Shown in pieces: positions 17,028 through 27,019 of a stretch of DNA of 64,000 bases. Positions within the stretch are counted from its first letter, which is position 1; each line of letters begins with the position of its first letter. Origin of the DNA: Chitinophaga japonensis. GTDB lineage: Bacteria; Bacteroidota; Bacteroidia; Chitinophagales; Chitinophagaceae. The stretch is from positions 1,186,550-1,250,549 of the forward strand of contig NZ_VLLG01000002.1 of NCBI RefSeq assembly GCF_007830125.1. The letters run 5' to 3'. The notes below the pieces were generated by a model that worked only from the letters and a program-made list of their open reading frames with translations, made no database searches and was not told the origin of the DNA. Made by a program: the position numbers and the translations under genes.

Positions 17028-18125
17028 CTATCCTAAAAAAGGCACTTTCACCACTTTCGCTTTCAGCAGCTTGTCCCTCACAGCAATATAGATATCACTG
17101 TCCAGCGCGGCATAAGCCGTTTGCACATATCCCAGGCCAATGGCCTTTTGCAGGGAGGGCGACTGGGTACCGGAGGTAACCCGGCCTATCACTTCGCCCG
17201 CGGCGTTCTTTATCTCGTAATCATGCCGGGGAATTCCCTTGTCCGTCATTTCAAAGCCTACCAGCTTTTGCGCAATGCCGGCAGCCTTTTGTTTTTCCAG
17301 TATCTCCCGGGCGGTAAAGCCCTTGGTGAACTTGGTGATCCAGCCCAGGCCCGCTTCCAGGGGAGAAGTACGGTCGTCGATATCGTTCCCGTACAGGCAG
17401 AAGCCCATTTCCAGGCGCAGCGTGTCCCGCGCGCCCAGGCCCACAGGCTTCAGCCCTTTGGCAGCGCCTGCTTCAAAAATAGCATCCCAGATCTTATCCG
17501 GTGCGCCATCCTTGTCTTCGAAATAGATTTCCACCCCGCCGGCGCCGGTATAGCCCGTAGCGCTGACGAGCACATTGGGCACCCCGGCAAAAACGCCTTT
17601 GCTGAAAGTGTAGTATTTCATGTTCACCAGGTCAATATCCGTGAGCGGCTGCAGGATGCTGGCCGCATTCGGGCCCTGGATGGCCAGCAGGCAGGTCTTT
17701 TCGGAAATATTATGCATTTCCACGCCTTTGGTATTATGCTCGCTGATCCAGTTCCAGTCCTTTTCAATATTGCTGGCATTTACTACCAGCATGTATACTT
17801 TATTGGCTTCCAGGCAATACACCAGCAGATCGTCCACGATACCGCCTTCCCGGTTGGGCAGGCAACTGTACTGGGCCTTGCCGTCCGTCAGTTTAGAAGC
17901 ATCGTTGCTGGTTACCCGCTGTATCAGGTCCAGCGCATCAGGGCCTTTTAAGATGAATTCTCCCATATGGCTTACATCAAACACCCCGGCGTTATTGCGC
18001 ACGGTCTGGTGCTCATCGTTAATACCACTGTACGAAACGGGCATGTTAAAGCCTGCAAAGGGCACCATTTTGGCTCCCAGCGCGATGTGCTTGTGTGTGA
18101 AAGGCGTATTCCTGATTGCTGCCAT
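17028..18125 (-). CDS. gcvT: Aminomethyltransferase, glycine cleavage system T protein
   Basis: 365 residues from the ATG at 18125; a longer reading would run through the promoter box and is rejected. It begins [20 protein letters not shown] and contains DVSHMGEF, the folate-binding region, and [17 protein letters not shown] [20 protein letters not shown]. It transfers the methylene group from the aminomethyl-lipoyl H protein to tetrahydrofolate in glycine cleavage. Genes gcvH and gcvP are not in the window. It heads the four-gene run gcvT-SRPBCC-comB-MBL. Confidence 0.97.
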   Translation of the reverse strand: MAAIRNTPFTHKHIALGAKMVPFAGFNMPVSYSGINDEHQTVRNNAGVFDVSHMGEFILKGPDALDLIQRVTSNDASKLTDGKAQYSCLPNREGGIVDDLLVYCLEANKVYMLVVNASNIEKDWNWISEHNTKGVEMHNISEKTCLLAIQGPNAASILQPLTDIDLVNMKYYTFSKGVFAGVPNVLVSATGYTGAGGVEIYFEDKDGAPDKIWDAIFEAGAAKGLKPVGLGARDTLRLEMGFCLYGNDIDDRTSPLEAGLGWITKFTKGFTAREILEKQKAAGIAQKLVGFEMTDKGIPRHDYEIKNAAGEVIGRVTSGTQSPSLQKAIGLGYVQTAYAALDSDIYIAVRDKLLKAKVVKVPFLG

Positions 18126-18164
18126 TTTTGTTGATATTTGGGTATGATTGGTTTTTGAACGCGG

Positions 18165-18172
18165 CAAAAATA
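18165..18172 (-). promoter_or_regulatory. -7 box (TATTTTTG) for gcvT
   Basis: The minus strand reads TATTTTTG, an exact TAnnTTTG match about 40 bases upstream of the chosen gcvT ATG. A TTG about 22 bases further upstream (18195-18197 on the minus strand) could be the -33 element. Confidence 0.6.
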
Positions 18173-18191
18173 GCCCGAAATTCGAAATTTG

Positions 18192-18206
18192 GTGCAATAA
18201 TTGCAC
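18192..18206. promoter_or_regulatory. Inverted repeat between divergent gcvT and peptidase promoters
   Basis: GTGCAA-TAA-TTGCAC, six-base perfect arms, located between two divergent -7 boxes. The position would suit an operator affecting both promoters. No regulator can be named. Confidence 0.3.
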
Positions 18207-18234
18207 TTTAGGGGTCACATTAAAGAAGAGGGCC

Positions 18235-18242
18235 TAATTTTG
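18235..18242 (+). promoter_or_regulatory. -7 box (TAATTTTG) for the M28 peptidase operon
   Basis: Exact TAnnTTTG match. Transcription would begin close to 18250, only a few bases before the first ATG (18258), which favours the in-frame GTG at 18297 as the start of the peptidase. Confidence 0.55.
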
Positions 18243-18296
18243 TGATGCGATGATGATATGAAGTCCTTATATATATCACTCCCTAAAATCTCAACT

Positions 18297-19916
18297 GTGA
18301 AAAAGATTACCTGGCTTCTGTTATTAGTACTATTGACGGCTACCATACACCTGCCTGCTCAGCGGAAAGCCGACCGGAAAACCCTGGAAAACCTGCAAGC
18401 ACATATTACCTACTTGGCCAGTGACAAGCTGGAAGGCCGCCGCACCGGCTCTCCCGGGGAGGAACTGGCTGCCGGCTATATTGCCGGGCAGATGAAACAG
18501 GCCGGCCTGGCGCCCAAAGGCGACAACGGCTACCTGCAGACCTTTACCGTATGGGAAGGCCGGGAAACCGGCGAGGCCTCGCAGCTCACCATCAATGATG
18601 CTTCCTTCGCAGCCGGCGAACAGTTTGTACCGCTGCCTTTCAGCGCGGAAAAACCGGCCAAAGGGGATGTGCTGCCGGCCGTAAAGGAACCGGATAATAT
18701 CTGGCTGATAGATGTACAGGACATGGAGCTGAACCCGCATGCGCCGGCTACTGATAAATACCTGGAAAAAGCAAAGGAAGCGGCGGAGAACCACGCCTCC
18801 GGGGTGATCTTCTTCAACGGCAAGGAAGATATTGGCGCCGTACGGCAATGGCTGCGCGAAAAACCCGCACCGCTATCTATTCCTGCCGTATGGGTGAACC
18901 GTGATGTCAGCAGAAAACTGGACGGCGACAATGCCAGCGGCTTCCGTATCAGCATGCAGGTGGCTTTCCAACAGGGCAAGCGCACCGGCACTAACGTGAT
19001 CGGATATATTGACAATGGCGCGCCCAACACGATCATACTGGGAGCGCACTATGACCACCTCGGCTACGGGGAGGATCACAACTCCCTGGCGAAAGGGGAA
19101 AAGGCCATTCACAACGGGGCAGACGATAACGCCAGCGGTACCGCCGCGCTCCTGGAGCTGGGCCGTATGCTGAAGAACGGGCGCTTCAAAAACAATAATT
19201 TCATACTGGCCGCTTTTTCCGGCGAAGAGCTGGGACTGTTCGGCTCCAAATATTTTACCGCCCATGCGCCCGTAGACCTGGAACGGGTGAACTTTATGAT
19301 CAATATGGACATGGTAGGCCGCCTGGATGCCGCAAAAGGGCTGCAGGTGGGCGGCATCGGCACCTCGCCTTCCTGGACGCCGCTGCTGCGGGAAAGCGCC
19401 GAAGACATGCAGATGCACTTCGATTCCTCCGGCGTAGGCCCTTCAGACCATACCTCCTTTTACCGGCAGCAGATACCGGTGCTGTTCCTCTTCACCGGCA
19501 CCCATGCAGATTATCATAAACCGACAGACGATGCGGACAAGATCAACTATGACGGGGAGCTGTCCGTGATAAAACTGGTATACCGGCTCATAGAAAAAGC
19601 GAACAAACAGGACAAGCTGATGTTCCTGCCCACAAAGGAAACCCAGGTAAGCTCCGCCCGCTTTACCGTTACCCTGGGCATCATGCCGGATTATACCTAC
19701 AGCAAGGGCGGCGTGCGGGTAGACGGTATCTCCGATGGCAAGCCGGCGCAAAAGGCCGGCCTGGCAGCAGGCGATGTGATCATGCAACTGGGCAAACAGC
19801 CGGTAAGCAACCTGGAGACCTACATGCAGGCATTGGCTGCTTTCAAAAAAGGCGACAAAACAACCGTCACCGTTCAGCGAGGCACTCAACAACAGACTTT
19901 TAATATACAATTCTGA
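18297..19916 (+). CDS. Exported M28-family metallopeptidase with PDZ domain
   Basis: 539 residues if started at the GTG at 18297, which gives a compact signal peptide (M)KKITWLLLLVLLTATIHLPA; the ATG at 18258 would add 13 residues. A PA-like insert (about 115-225) precedes the zinc aminopeptidase core with ligands in HYDHLGY, DDNASGTAALLE, GEELGLFGS, NMDMVGR and HADYHKPTDDAD. A C-terminal PDZ domain holds DGKPAQKAGLAAGDVIMQLG. It probably removes N-terminal residues from peptides in the periplasm or outside the cell. The lipoprotein gene begins two bases after its stop. Confidence 0.92.
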   Translation: MKKITWLLLLVLLTATIHLPAQRKADRKTLENLQAHITYLASDKLEGRRTGSPGEELAAGYIAGQMKQAGLAPKGDNGYLQTFTVWEGRETGEASQLTINDASFAAGEQFVPLPFSAEKPAKGDVLPAVKEPDNIWLIDVQDMELNPHAPATDKYLEKAKEAAENHASGVIFFNGKEDIGAVRQWLREKPAPLSIPAVWVNRDVSRKLDGDNASGFRISMQVAFQQGKRTGTNVIGYIDNGAPNTIILGAHYDHLGYGEDHNSLAKGEKAIHNGADDNASGTAALLELGRMLKNGRFKNNNFILAAFSGEELGLFGSKYFTAHAPVDLERVNFMINMDMVGRLDAAKGLQVGGIGTSPSWTPLLRESAEDMQMHFDSSGVGPSDHTSFYRQQIPVLFLFTGTHADYHKPTDDADKINYDGELSVIKLVYRLIEKANKQDKLMFLPTKETQVSSARFTVTLGIMPDYTYSKGGVRVDGISDGKPAQKAGLAAGDVIMQLGKQPVSNLETYMQALAAFKKGDKTTVTVQRGTQQQTFNIQF

Positions 19917-19918
19917 TC

Positions 19919-20311
19919 ATGCGTTATTTGTTATTATCTATCGTGCTGCTGGCAGCAGCATGCAACAGTTCCCGGGACCAACAAAACACCGACCAGTATG
20001 ACCTGATCACAGAAAAATGCTATGTGCTGCGGCAGGTGAAGCCTGCTGCCGGGGATACGGCCGCTGCGGCTGCACAACAGCAGCAACAGGAGATCGCCGC
20101 CTACCTGGAGCAGCACCAGTTTACCCGGCACGTAGCAGCCAAGGACAGCCTGCTGTTCCGCCGGGCCAACGGGCAGGAAGTGATCATTGAGCTACCCACC
20201 CCGCAGGATGCCTGGGAAGCGCATACCATCATCGTGTTCGATCCGCAGAAGAACCCGCTGTTCGTGAACCTGCACAAAGGCACCGCACAGATAGATCACT
20301 ACCTGCAGTAA
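19919..20311 (+). CDS. Small predicted lipoprotein of unknown function
   Basis: 130 residues with a lipoprotein signal peptide MRYLLLSIVLLAAACNSS (lipobox Cys15). A low-complexity Ala/Gln stretch (AAAAAQQQQQ) follows at about residues 49-58, then a small domain with ANGQEVIIELPTPQDAWEAH. I do not recognise the family. It is packed between the peptidase (2-base gap) and the NAMPT gene (32-base gap), so all three are probably cotranscribed. Confidence 0.7.
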   Translation: MRYLLLSIVLLAAACNSSRDQQNTDQYDLITEKCYVLRQVKPAAGDTAAAAAQQQQQEIAAYLEQHQFTRHVAAKDSLLFRRANGQEVIIELPTPQDAWEAHTIIVFDPQKNPLFVNLHKGTAQIDHYLQ

Positions 20312-20343
20312 GCAACGGTGGTCATTACTCAATCATTATTACC

Positions 20344-21759
20344 ATGGAGGGGAACCTTGTCCTGCTGGCAGACGCCTACAAGTATTCACATCACAAGTTG
20401 TACCTGCCCGGCACACAGTACATTTATTCTTACCTGGAAAGCCGGGGCGGCAAATTTGAGGAGACCGTATTCTATGGCCTGCAATATTTCCTGAAGGCCT
20501 ACCTGGAGGGGCCCGTGATCACCCGGGAAAAGATAGATGAAGCGGAAAGCATGCTGCTGGAAGTATTTGGCCGCAATGATGTGTTTGACCGCAGCAGGTT
20601 TGATTACATAGTACAGGCGCATGGCGGCCGCCTGCCGGTGCGCATCACCGCCGTGCCGGAAGGTACGGTAGTGCCGGTGCGCCAGGTGCTGATGACCATT
20701 GAGAATACGGACCCGGCGTGTTACTGGCTCACCAATTTCCTGGAAACACTGCTGATGCAGGTATGGTACCCCTGCACCGTAGCTACCCTCTCCCGCGAGA
20801 TCCGTAAAGTAGTGAAGCACTATTATGAGCAGACGGCCAGCCAGGCCGCCTTTGCCGGTATTGACCTGGTGCTGAACGATTTCGGGTTCCGGGGCGCCAG
20901 CTCCGTGGAAAGCGCCGGCCTGGGTGGCAGCGCACACCTGGTAAGCTTTGCCGGCAGCGATACGCTGGCGGCTTCCTCCTTTGCCAAACGCTATTACCAT
21001 GCACAGCGGGCGCCCGGCCTGTCCATTCCCGCCACGGAGCATTCCATCGTGACCCTGCTGGGAGAAAAGGGAGAACCGGAAATATTCCGGCATGTGCTCA
21101 ATGCCTTTCCCACCGGCGTAGTGGCCTGCGTGTCCGACTCCTATAATATTTTCCGTGCCTGCGAACAGTACTGGGGCGGCATTCTCAAAGAACAGGTCAT
21201 GAGCAGGGACGGCACGCTGGTGATCCGGCCGGACAGTGGCGACCCGGTACAAACCCTGCTGAAAGTGTTCGACATCCTCTTCCGCCAGTTCGGCCACACC
21301 GTTAATGAAAAGGGATACCGGGTACTGCCGCCACAGGTGCGCGTGATACAGGGCGACGGCGTAAGCCATTCCTCCATCCGGGAGATCTATGCGGCATTAC
21401 AGCAGGCCGGCATCAGCGCGGAAAACCTGGCGCTGGGCATGGGCGGTGCACTGCTGCAGCGCGTAAACCGCGATACGCAGGAATTTGCCCTGAAATGCTC
21501 CCATGCCGTGGTGAACGGCCAAAGCATTGACGTGCAGAAGATGCCGGTAGAGCTGGATGCGCAGGGGCGCCTGGGCACATCCTTCAAGCAGTCCAAAGCC
21601 GGGCGTTTAAAACTGGTAAAGGAGCACGGGGCTTATAAGACCATAGGGGAGCAGGAAGCGCCGGCATTGCCGAACGAGCTGGAAACGGTGTTTGAGAACG
21701 GGGTGGTGGTACAGGAGCACCGGTTTGAAGAAATAAGGGAAAGGGCGGGGGTGAAATAA
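20344..21759 (+). CDS. nadV: Nicotinamide phosphoribosyltransferase
   Basis: 471 residues. It resembles NAMPT rather than nicotinate phosphoribosyltransferase: the opening LLADAYKYSHHKLYLPGTQY, DFGFRGASSVESAGLGGSAH, GLSIPATEHSIVT, DSYNIFRACEQYWG, and RPDSGDPVQTLLKVFDIL are NAMPT hallmarks. It converts nicotinamide and PRPP to nicotinamide mononucleotide, the first step of one-step NAD+ salvage. The NMN adenylyltransferase partner is not adjacent. The gene ends three bases from the convergent FecR gene. Confidence 0.95.
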   Translation: MEGNLVLLADAYKYSHHKLYLPGTQYIYSYLESRGGKFEETVFYGLQYFLKAYLEGPVITREKIDEAESMLLEVFGRNDVFDRSRFDYIVQAHGGRLPVRITAVPEGTVVPVRQVLMTIENTDPACYWLTNFLETLLMQVWYPCTVATLSREIRKVVKHYYEQTASQAAFAGIDLVLNDFGFRGASSVESAGLGGSAHLVSFAGSDTLAASSFAKRYYHAQRAPGLSIPATEHSIVTLLGEKGEPEIFRHVLNAFPTGVVACVSDSYNIFRACEQYWGGILKEQVMSRDGTLVIRPDSGDPVQTLLKVFDILFRQFGHTVNEKGYRVLPPQVRVIQGDGVSHSSIREIYAALQQAGISAENLALGMGGALLQRVNRDTQEFALKCSHAVVNGQSIDVQKMPVELDAQGRLGTSFKQSKAGRLKLVKEHGAYKTIGEQEAPALPNELETVFENGVVVQEHRFEEIRERAGVK

Positions 21760-21762
21760 GAT

Positions 21763-22899
21763 CTACTTCAAATGCAGCACCTCCCCATCAAAATAATAAT
21801 CCAGCGCAGTGGTCATCTTCAACTGTTCCAGGAAAACACGCGGTGGCTTGCTGCGCTCTATAAAACCGGTAAACTTTTCATCCGCCAGGCGGGGATCGTC
21901 CAACTGCACTTTTATGCCGTACCAGCGGGATAGCACCTTGCTGATCTCCCGCACAGGCGCATTGTAGAATACCTGCACCCCCTGCATCCAACCCAATATA
22001 TCCTTTTCATCAAAGGGCCGCACACGGATGGCTTCCCCTGTTCCATACACGCCCTCCTGGCCCGGTTGCAGCGTAGCCGTGCTGTTATCCGCCCTGAGCC
22101 GCACCGCGCCGGCCACCAATGACACTTTTACCAGGCCGGTATCATAACTGTTTACATTAAAAGCTGTCCCCAATACCTGTACATGGCCATGCGGCATGTG
22201 CACAATGAACGGGCGCTGAGCGTCCGCCGCCACTTTCAGATAGGCTTCCCCGTTAATGGTCACCTCCCTTGTATTGCCGGTAAACCGGAATGGGAAACGC
22301 AGGGTGGTAACGGCATTCAGCCATACCTCCGTACCGTCCGACAACAGCACCTTGTAATCCATGCCCACCGGTACCGTCAGTTCGTTAATGCCGGCATTGC
22401 TGCTATCCGCTCCCTTATAGGACAAGGTTTTATTACTGTTCTGCAACTGTGCAGCGCCCAGGGAAATGGTATGGCCCGCACCGGAAACATTGATGGTTTG
22501 GCCATTGGCCAGCCGGAGCTCCACCTGCCTGCTTACATCCGCCTGCAGAGACGGGCTGCTGTGTGGTCTTAACAGGAAGTAAAGGGCACCGGCTGCCACC
22601 GCGGCAAGTATAACGGCCGCTGCCGCGATGCGCGTAATAAGGCTCCTGCGGCGGGGAGCCACTGCCAGCCGCCGCTGCGGGTCTATATGGCGCCACACCC
22701 GCTGCTGCCGCTCTTCCAGGCGGCCCATCTCCGCTGCGGCCTCCGGGGTATCAAAGACGGCACGCAGCTCCTGCCACTGCTGCGCTACAGCCTTATCCTC
22801 CCGGATCAGCCGCTCCAGCACCGCTTCATCCTGCTCCGCAAGGGTGCCGGCTATCCTTTCTATCATCATCAGCCGTATATGCTGCCTGTTGTGTGCCAT
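21763..22899 (-). CDS. FecR-family anti-sigma factor
   Basis: 378 residues from the ATG at 22899. A cytoplasmic N-terminal part is followed by one membrane helix (around AAAAVILAAVAAGALYFLL, about residue 100) and a periplasmic FecR domain (SDGTEVWLNAVTTLRFPFRF, REVTINGEAYLKVA). The C-terminal STN-binding-type region (ISKVLSRWYGIKV) is typical of Bacteroidota FecR proteins (DUF4974). It should hold the upstream ECF sigma factor and release it when the TonB-dependent SusC protein, which carries an STN domain, signals substrate. Confidence 0.93.
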   Translation of the reverse strand: MAHNRQHIRLMMIERIAGTLAEQDEAVLERLIREDKAVAQQWQELRAVFDTPEAAAEMGRLEERQQRVWRHIDPQRRLAVAPRRRSLITRIAAAAVILAAVAAGALYFLLRPHSSPSLQADVSRQVELRLANGQTINVSGAGHTISLGAAQLQNSNKTLSYKGADSSNAGINELTVPVGMDYKVLLSDGTEVWLNAVTTLRFPFRFTGNTREVTINGEAYLKVAADAQRPFIVHMPHGHVQVLGTAFNVNSYDTGLVKVSLVAGAVRLRADNSTATLQPGQEGVYGTGEAIRVRPFDEKDILGWMQGVQVFYNAPVREISKVLSRWYGIKVQLDDPRLADEKFTGFIERSKPPRVFLEQLKMTTALDYYFDGEVLHLK

Positions 22900-22933
22900 G
22901 TTCTCTATAAGACAGGATTTTTTGCAGAATGGG

Positions 22934-23482
22934 TTACCGTTCATTAAAATTATCCAAATACCGGCGCAAATACCGCACCGCCCTGGCCAGTTGTGTTTTG
23001 ACCGTATTTTCGCTGATGCCTAGCTGGGCCGCTACCTCCTTTCGCTTCTTATGCTCCAGGTACATCATCCTGAACACCCTGGCCGACTCGGGCGGAATGC
23101 CCTGTATGGCATGGTCCAGCCGGAGCCGGAGCTCGATATTCTCCAGCCGGTATGCCGGCAGTTGGTTACGGGGCATTACCACAATATAGTTATCCAATCG
23201 TTTTTGCGCTGTTTTCCGGTGCTGCAGCCTGTTAATGCACCGGTTGCGTACCGCCTGGTACAGGTAGTATTTGAGAGATTGCTGTATGCCCAGGTATAAC
23301 TGTTTTTCCCACAGTTCCACGAAAAATTCCTGTACAATATCCTCCGCTTCCTCCGCATTATCCAGCCGCGCATAAGCTTCCATCCATAGCAGCCTGAAAT
23401 ACCTGTTAAACAGCATTTCAAACGCCTGCGGATCTCCTGCTCTTAACTGGGCCAGCAGCCATGCATCGTTGAACTGGTTCAT
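22934..23482 (-). CDS. ECF-type RNA polymerase sigma factor (SusC/FecR linked)
   Basis: 182 residues with region 2 (EMLFNRYFRLLWMEAYARL, EDIVQEFFVELWEK) and region 4 (VAAQLGISENTVKTQLARAV) of a Bacteroidota FecI/RpoE-like ECF sigma factor. It lies 34 bases upstream of its FecR partner and is divergent from the susC homologue 190 bases away, the standard layout of a sigma/anti-sigma controlled nutrient-uptake locus. The gap 23483-23672 holds the divergent promoters but no gene. Confidence 0.95.
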   Translation of the reverse strand: MNQFNDAWLLAQLRAGDPQAFEMLFNRYFRLLWMEAYARLDNAEEAEDIVQEFFVELWEKQLYLGIQQSLKYYLYQAVRNRCINRLQHRKTAQKRLDNYIVVMPRNQLPAYRLENIELRLRLDHAIQGIPPESARVFRMMYLEHKKRKEVAAQLGISENTVKTQLARAVRYLRRYLDNFNER

Positions 23483-23672
23483 CCCCCGGGATTTTTAGTG
23501 GAATTCAGGAAGGCCAACACACTATATCAGCTTTCACGGGCCCTACTAAATTATTCATTATTATGAATTAATTGTTGAAAAGACAATAAAATTTTCCGGG
23601 CAGATCACCCGCCGCGGCAATTGTGCTGTCTTATACCCAAAACTGATCTTTTATCAACCAGAAAAACTAACT

Positions 23673-26600
23673 ATGGCCTACCTGTCCAACCAGACACGCT
23701 ATGTGTACTACATCGTTATTACTGTCTTTTTCCTCTGCTGCGGCTCCAGCCTGCAGGCCCAGGCGGGGAAAAAGAGTGAGCTGAAAGTATCCTTGAGCGG
23801 CCGGCAGCTAAAGCTGCAGGAAGTGTTCAAAGCTATCACCTCGCAAACCAGCCTGCGGTTCGTTTACAATTCCGGTCAACTGAACGACCAGGAAAAAGTG
23901 ACCGTGAGCTTCCGGGAAACACCCCTGGATGAAGCATTGCAGCAGTTGCTGCAAAACAAAGGGCTCTCCTGGACCTATGTGGATAATGCGATCGTACTGC
24001 GACCGGAAACAAAGAAAAACCCGCCGCCCGGCTTTAGCACCGGCAACCGGCAGGATACTGCCGGGAAGGTCTTTACCGGGAAAGTGGCCGATAAGAACGG
24101 CGGCCCGGTGGCCGGCGCAACGATCGTGATAAAGGGCTCCCAAAAATTTACCCTCAGCCGGGAAGACGGCAGCTTTTCCATTACGGCTGCCCCGGGCAGC
24201 ACGCTGATGATCACAGCGGTTTCCTATGAAACGGCCGAAGTGGCCCTGGGCAGCCAATCCCATTACAGCGTAACACTGGCGGACAAGATCAGCCATCTTT
24301 CCACCGTGGTAGTGGTAGGCTATGGAAAGCAGGACCGCAGGAACCTGACCAGCTCCATTACCTCCGTGAAACAGGAGGACATTAACAGGGGCCCTATCAG
24401 CGACCCTGCACAGCTCCTGCAGGGCAAGGTGCCGGGCCTGAACATTACCCGGAGCGGCGACCCTAACGCCAGCTCCAGCGTGATCCTGAGAGGCGCTTCC
24501 ACCCTGCGCACCGGTGAAGCGCAGCAGCCCTTTTATGTAATAGATGGCGTACCGGGCGGAGACATCTCCCTGATAGCGCCGGACGATATCACTTCCATAG
24601 ACATCCTGAAAGACGCTGCCGCCACATCCATCTATGGCACCCGGGCGGCCAACGGCGTGATCATCGTTACCACCCGCCGCCCCATGAAAGGGCAACTGCA
24701 ACTGTCCTACAGCGGCTACGCAGGCGTGGAAACAGTTTCCAGCCGCATCGACATGATGGATGCCCCGCAACTGAAAAATTTCCTGGCAACAAACAACCTG
24801 GCCCTGGATCCGGCAGATGACCAGGGCGCCAACACCGACTGGCAGAAAGAGATACAGCGCACCGGCGTCTCCCACAATCACAATATCGCTTTCAGCGGCG
24901 GCAGCGAAAATACCGCCTACAGCGCCAGCCTGAACTATTTCAGGCAGGAGGGCATCATGAAGCAAAGCAACCTGGACCGCTTCATCGGCAGGATCACGGT
25001 TGAGCAGAAAGCTTTCAATGACAAGCTCAAACTGGGCTTCTCCCTGAATAATTCAGTGACCAACTCCGACCGCATACCCAACCAGCAGATACCGGAGCTG
25101 ACCGCACCTGGCAGCGCGAACAACGAAAGAGGATACCTGCTGGCCAACTCCGCGCGGTACCTGCCTACCGTTGCTCCCCGGCAGGTGAATGGCGCCTACA
25201 ACGAGAACCTGAACCGCAACGGGTATTACAATCCCGTGGCCATGCTGGATAATGCCTACAATGAACTGCAGACAAAGGTGATGCTGGCCAACGCCACCGC
25301 GGCGCTGCAACTGCCCTTTGGCTTTACCTACCACCTGAGCCTGGCCTGGCAGAACACCCAGTATAACGAGGGCACCTATTTCACCAAATACTACACGGAT
25401 AATTATAACCAGCTATTGCCTACCGGCGCGACCAACGGCCTGGCTTACCGCTCCTCCTTCCAGAACACCAACAAGATCGCGGAGACCTACCTTACCTACG
25501 ACAAGCAATTCGGACAGCATACCATCACCGCACTGGTAGGGTACTCCTGGCAGCAGGATAACAAAGGCGACGGCTTCCAGGCAGACAATTTCCAGTTTGC
25601 TTCCGATGCCCTGGGCTATTACGGTATCGGGTATGGCAGCGCCAGTAATTACAAAGTAGACTGGGGAAACAGGGTATATACCAAGCTGCTGCTCATATCC
25701 GATTACGGCCGGCTGAATTATAATTATGCCAATAAATATTTCCTGCAGGCCTCCATCCGCCGCGACGGCTCTTCCGCCTTTGGCCCGAATAACCGCTGGG
25801 GTTATTTCCCATCCGTTTCAGGCGCCTGGCGCATTTCACAGGAATCATTTATGCAGTCCGCCACTTTCCTGGATGAATTGAAGCTGCGCGGCGGCTATGG
25901 CGTTACCGGCAATTCCCTGGGCTTTGATCCCTACATTGCCACGCTGCAGTACGGCGTTACCGGGTCATTCTATTACGGCGGCTATGTAAATGCACTGGGC
26001 CCTACGCAAAACGCCAATCCCAACCTGAAATGGGAAAAGACCGCTACCGCCAACCTGGGGCTTGATTTCTCTTTCCTGCAGGGCAGGATCAGCGGCAGCG
26101 TGGATGTGTACAACAAAAAGACCACGGACCTGATCTGGAACTATAGCGTATCCACCTCCCTGTACCCGGTAGGCACGCTCACAGCCAATGCCGGCGCTAT
26201 CAGCAACAAGGGCGTAGAGCTGGCCCTGCATGTAGATGCTGTAAAGAACGACCGTTTCTCCTGGACCAGCAGCTTCAACCTGGCGCATAACAGCAACAAG
26301 GTAGTGAGCCTGAGCAGCGGCGATTTCCTGGCGGATTCCATTCCGCTGAACCAGCCGGACGGCGGCGGGCAAACCAGCGCCACCCTGCAGATCATCAAGT
26401 CCGGGCGCCCCATCGGGCAGTTCTTTACATTCCAATATGCCGGCAAGAACGCCAACGGGGTATCCCAGTTCTACGACCGTACCGGCAAAGTGGTATCGGA
26501 AGTATCCCAGCTCACCAACCTGGCGGATTATTACTATGCCGGCAACCCGCAGCCCAGCCTGCTGCTGGGATGGAACAATACCTTCCGCTACGGCCATTTC

Positions 26601-27002
26601 GATCTGAATGTTTTCCTCCGCTCCGTGATCGGGCATAAGATATTCAACGCCACCCTGGCGGACCTGAACCGGCCTGCGCAGGCTAACCAGTATAACATTC
26701 CCGTTTTCTCCGCATCGGAATCCGCCAAAGATGTAAATGCCTACCGCTATTCCACGCGTTTTATTGAGAGCGGCACCTATGTGCGGCTGGACAATGCCAG
26801 CCTGGGATACACCTTCCGCAATATTGCCAGCAATTTCCGCTCCCTGCGCCTGTACATTACGGGCACCAACCTGCTGACCATTACGGGTTACCGGGGTATA
26901 GACCCCGAAGTGAATATGGGCGGGCTGACACCGGGAGTAGATGCCAACAATTTCTATCCAAAAACGCGCACCATCCTGTTTGGCGTAAATGCAACCTTCT
27001 AA
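23673..27002 (+). CDS. SusC/RagA-family TonB-dependent outer-membrane transporter with STN domain
   Basis: 1109 residues. Signal peptide (about 1-31), STN signalling domain (about 38-110), carboxypeptidase-regulatory-like domain (GKVADKNGGPVAGATIVIKG, about 128-215), plug domain (GYGKQDRRNLTSSITSV, DGVPGGDISLIAPDDI, SIYGTRAANGVIIVTT), and a C-terminal beta barrel ending in a Phe-containing strand (GVNATF). It imports a substrate across the outer membrane using TonB energy and, through the STN domain, probably signals to the FecR protein. The substrate is unknown because no degradative enzyme lies nearby. Confidence 0.96.
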   Translation: MAYLSNQTRYVYYIVITVFFLCCGSSLQAQAGKKSELKVSLSGRQLKLQEVFKAITSQTSLRFVYNSGQLNDQEKVTVSFRETPLDEALQQLLQNKGLSWTYVDNAIVLRPETKKNPPPGFSTGNRQDTAGKVFTGKVADKNGGPVAGATIVIKGSQKFTLSREDGSFSITAAPGSTLMITAVSYETAEVALGSQSHYSVTLADKISHLSTVVVVGYGKQDRRNLTSSITSVKQEDINRGPISDPAQLLQGKVPGLNITRSGDPNASSSVILRGASTLRTGEAQQPFYVIDGVPGGDISLIAPDDITSIDILKDAAATSIYGTRAANGVIIVTTRRPMKGQLQLSYSGYAGVETVSSRIDMMDAPQLKNFLATNNLALDPADDQGANTDWQKEIQRTGVSHNHNIAFSGGSENTAYSASLNYFRQEGIMKQSNLDRFIGRITVEQKAFNDKLKLGFSLNNSVTNSDRIPNQQIPELTAPGSANNERGYLLANSARYLPTVAPRQVNGAYNENLNRNGYYNPVAMLDNAYNELQTKVMLANATAALQLPFGFTYHLSLAWQNTQYNEGTYFTKYYTDNYNQLLPTGATNGLAYRSSFQNTNKIAETYLTYDKQFGQHTITALVGYSWQQDNKGDGFQADNFQFASDALGYYGIGYGSASNYKVDWGNRVYTKLLLISDYGRLNYNYANKYFLQASIRRDGSSAFGPNNRWGYFPSVSGAWRISQESFMQSATFLDELKLRGGYGVTGNSLGFDPYIATLQYGVTGSFYYGGYVNALGPTQNANPNLKWEKTATANLGLDFSFLQGRISGSVDVYNKKTTDLIWNYSVSTSLYPVGTLTANAGAISNKGVELALHVDAVKNDRFSWTSSFNLAHNSNKVVSLSSGDFLADSIPLNQPDGGGQTSATLQIIKSGRPIGQFFTFQYAGKNANGVSQFYDRTGKVVSEVSQLTNLADYYYAGNPQPSLLLGWNNTFRYGHFDLNVFLRSVIGHKIFNATLADLNRPAQANQYNIPVFSASESAKDVNAYRYSTRFIESGTYVRLDNASLGYTFRNIASNFRSLRLYITGTNLLTITGYRGIDPEVNMGGLTPGVDANNFYPKTRTILFGVNATF

Positions 27003-27019
27003 AAACAAAACCGTAACGA

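Noticed and set aside
18126..18218. 31-residue N-terminal extension of gcvT
   Set aside because: The extension runs through the -7 box and is not part of the GcvT family. The ATG at 18125 matches the family start.
23808..24965. Long antisense frame opposite susC
   Set aside because: The plus-strand SusC domains are clear. The antisense product has no motif and no start context.
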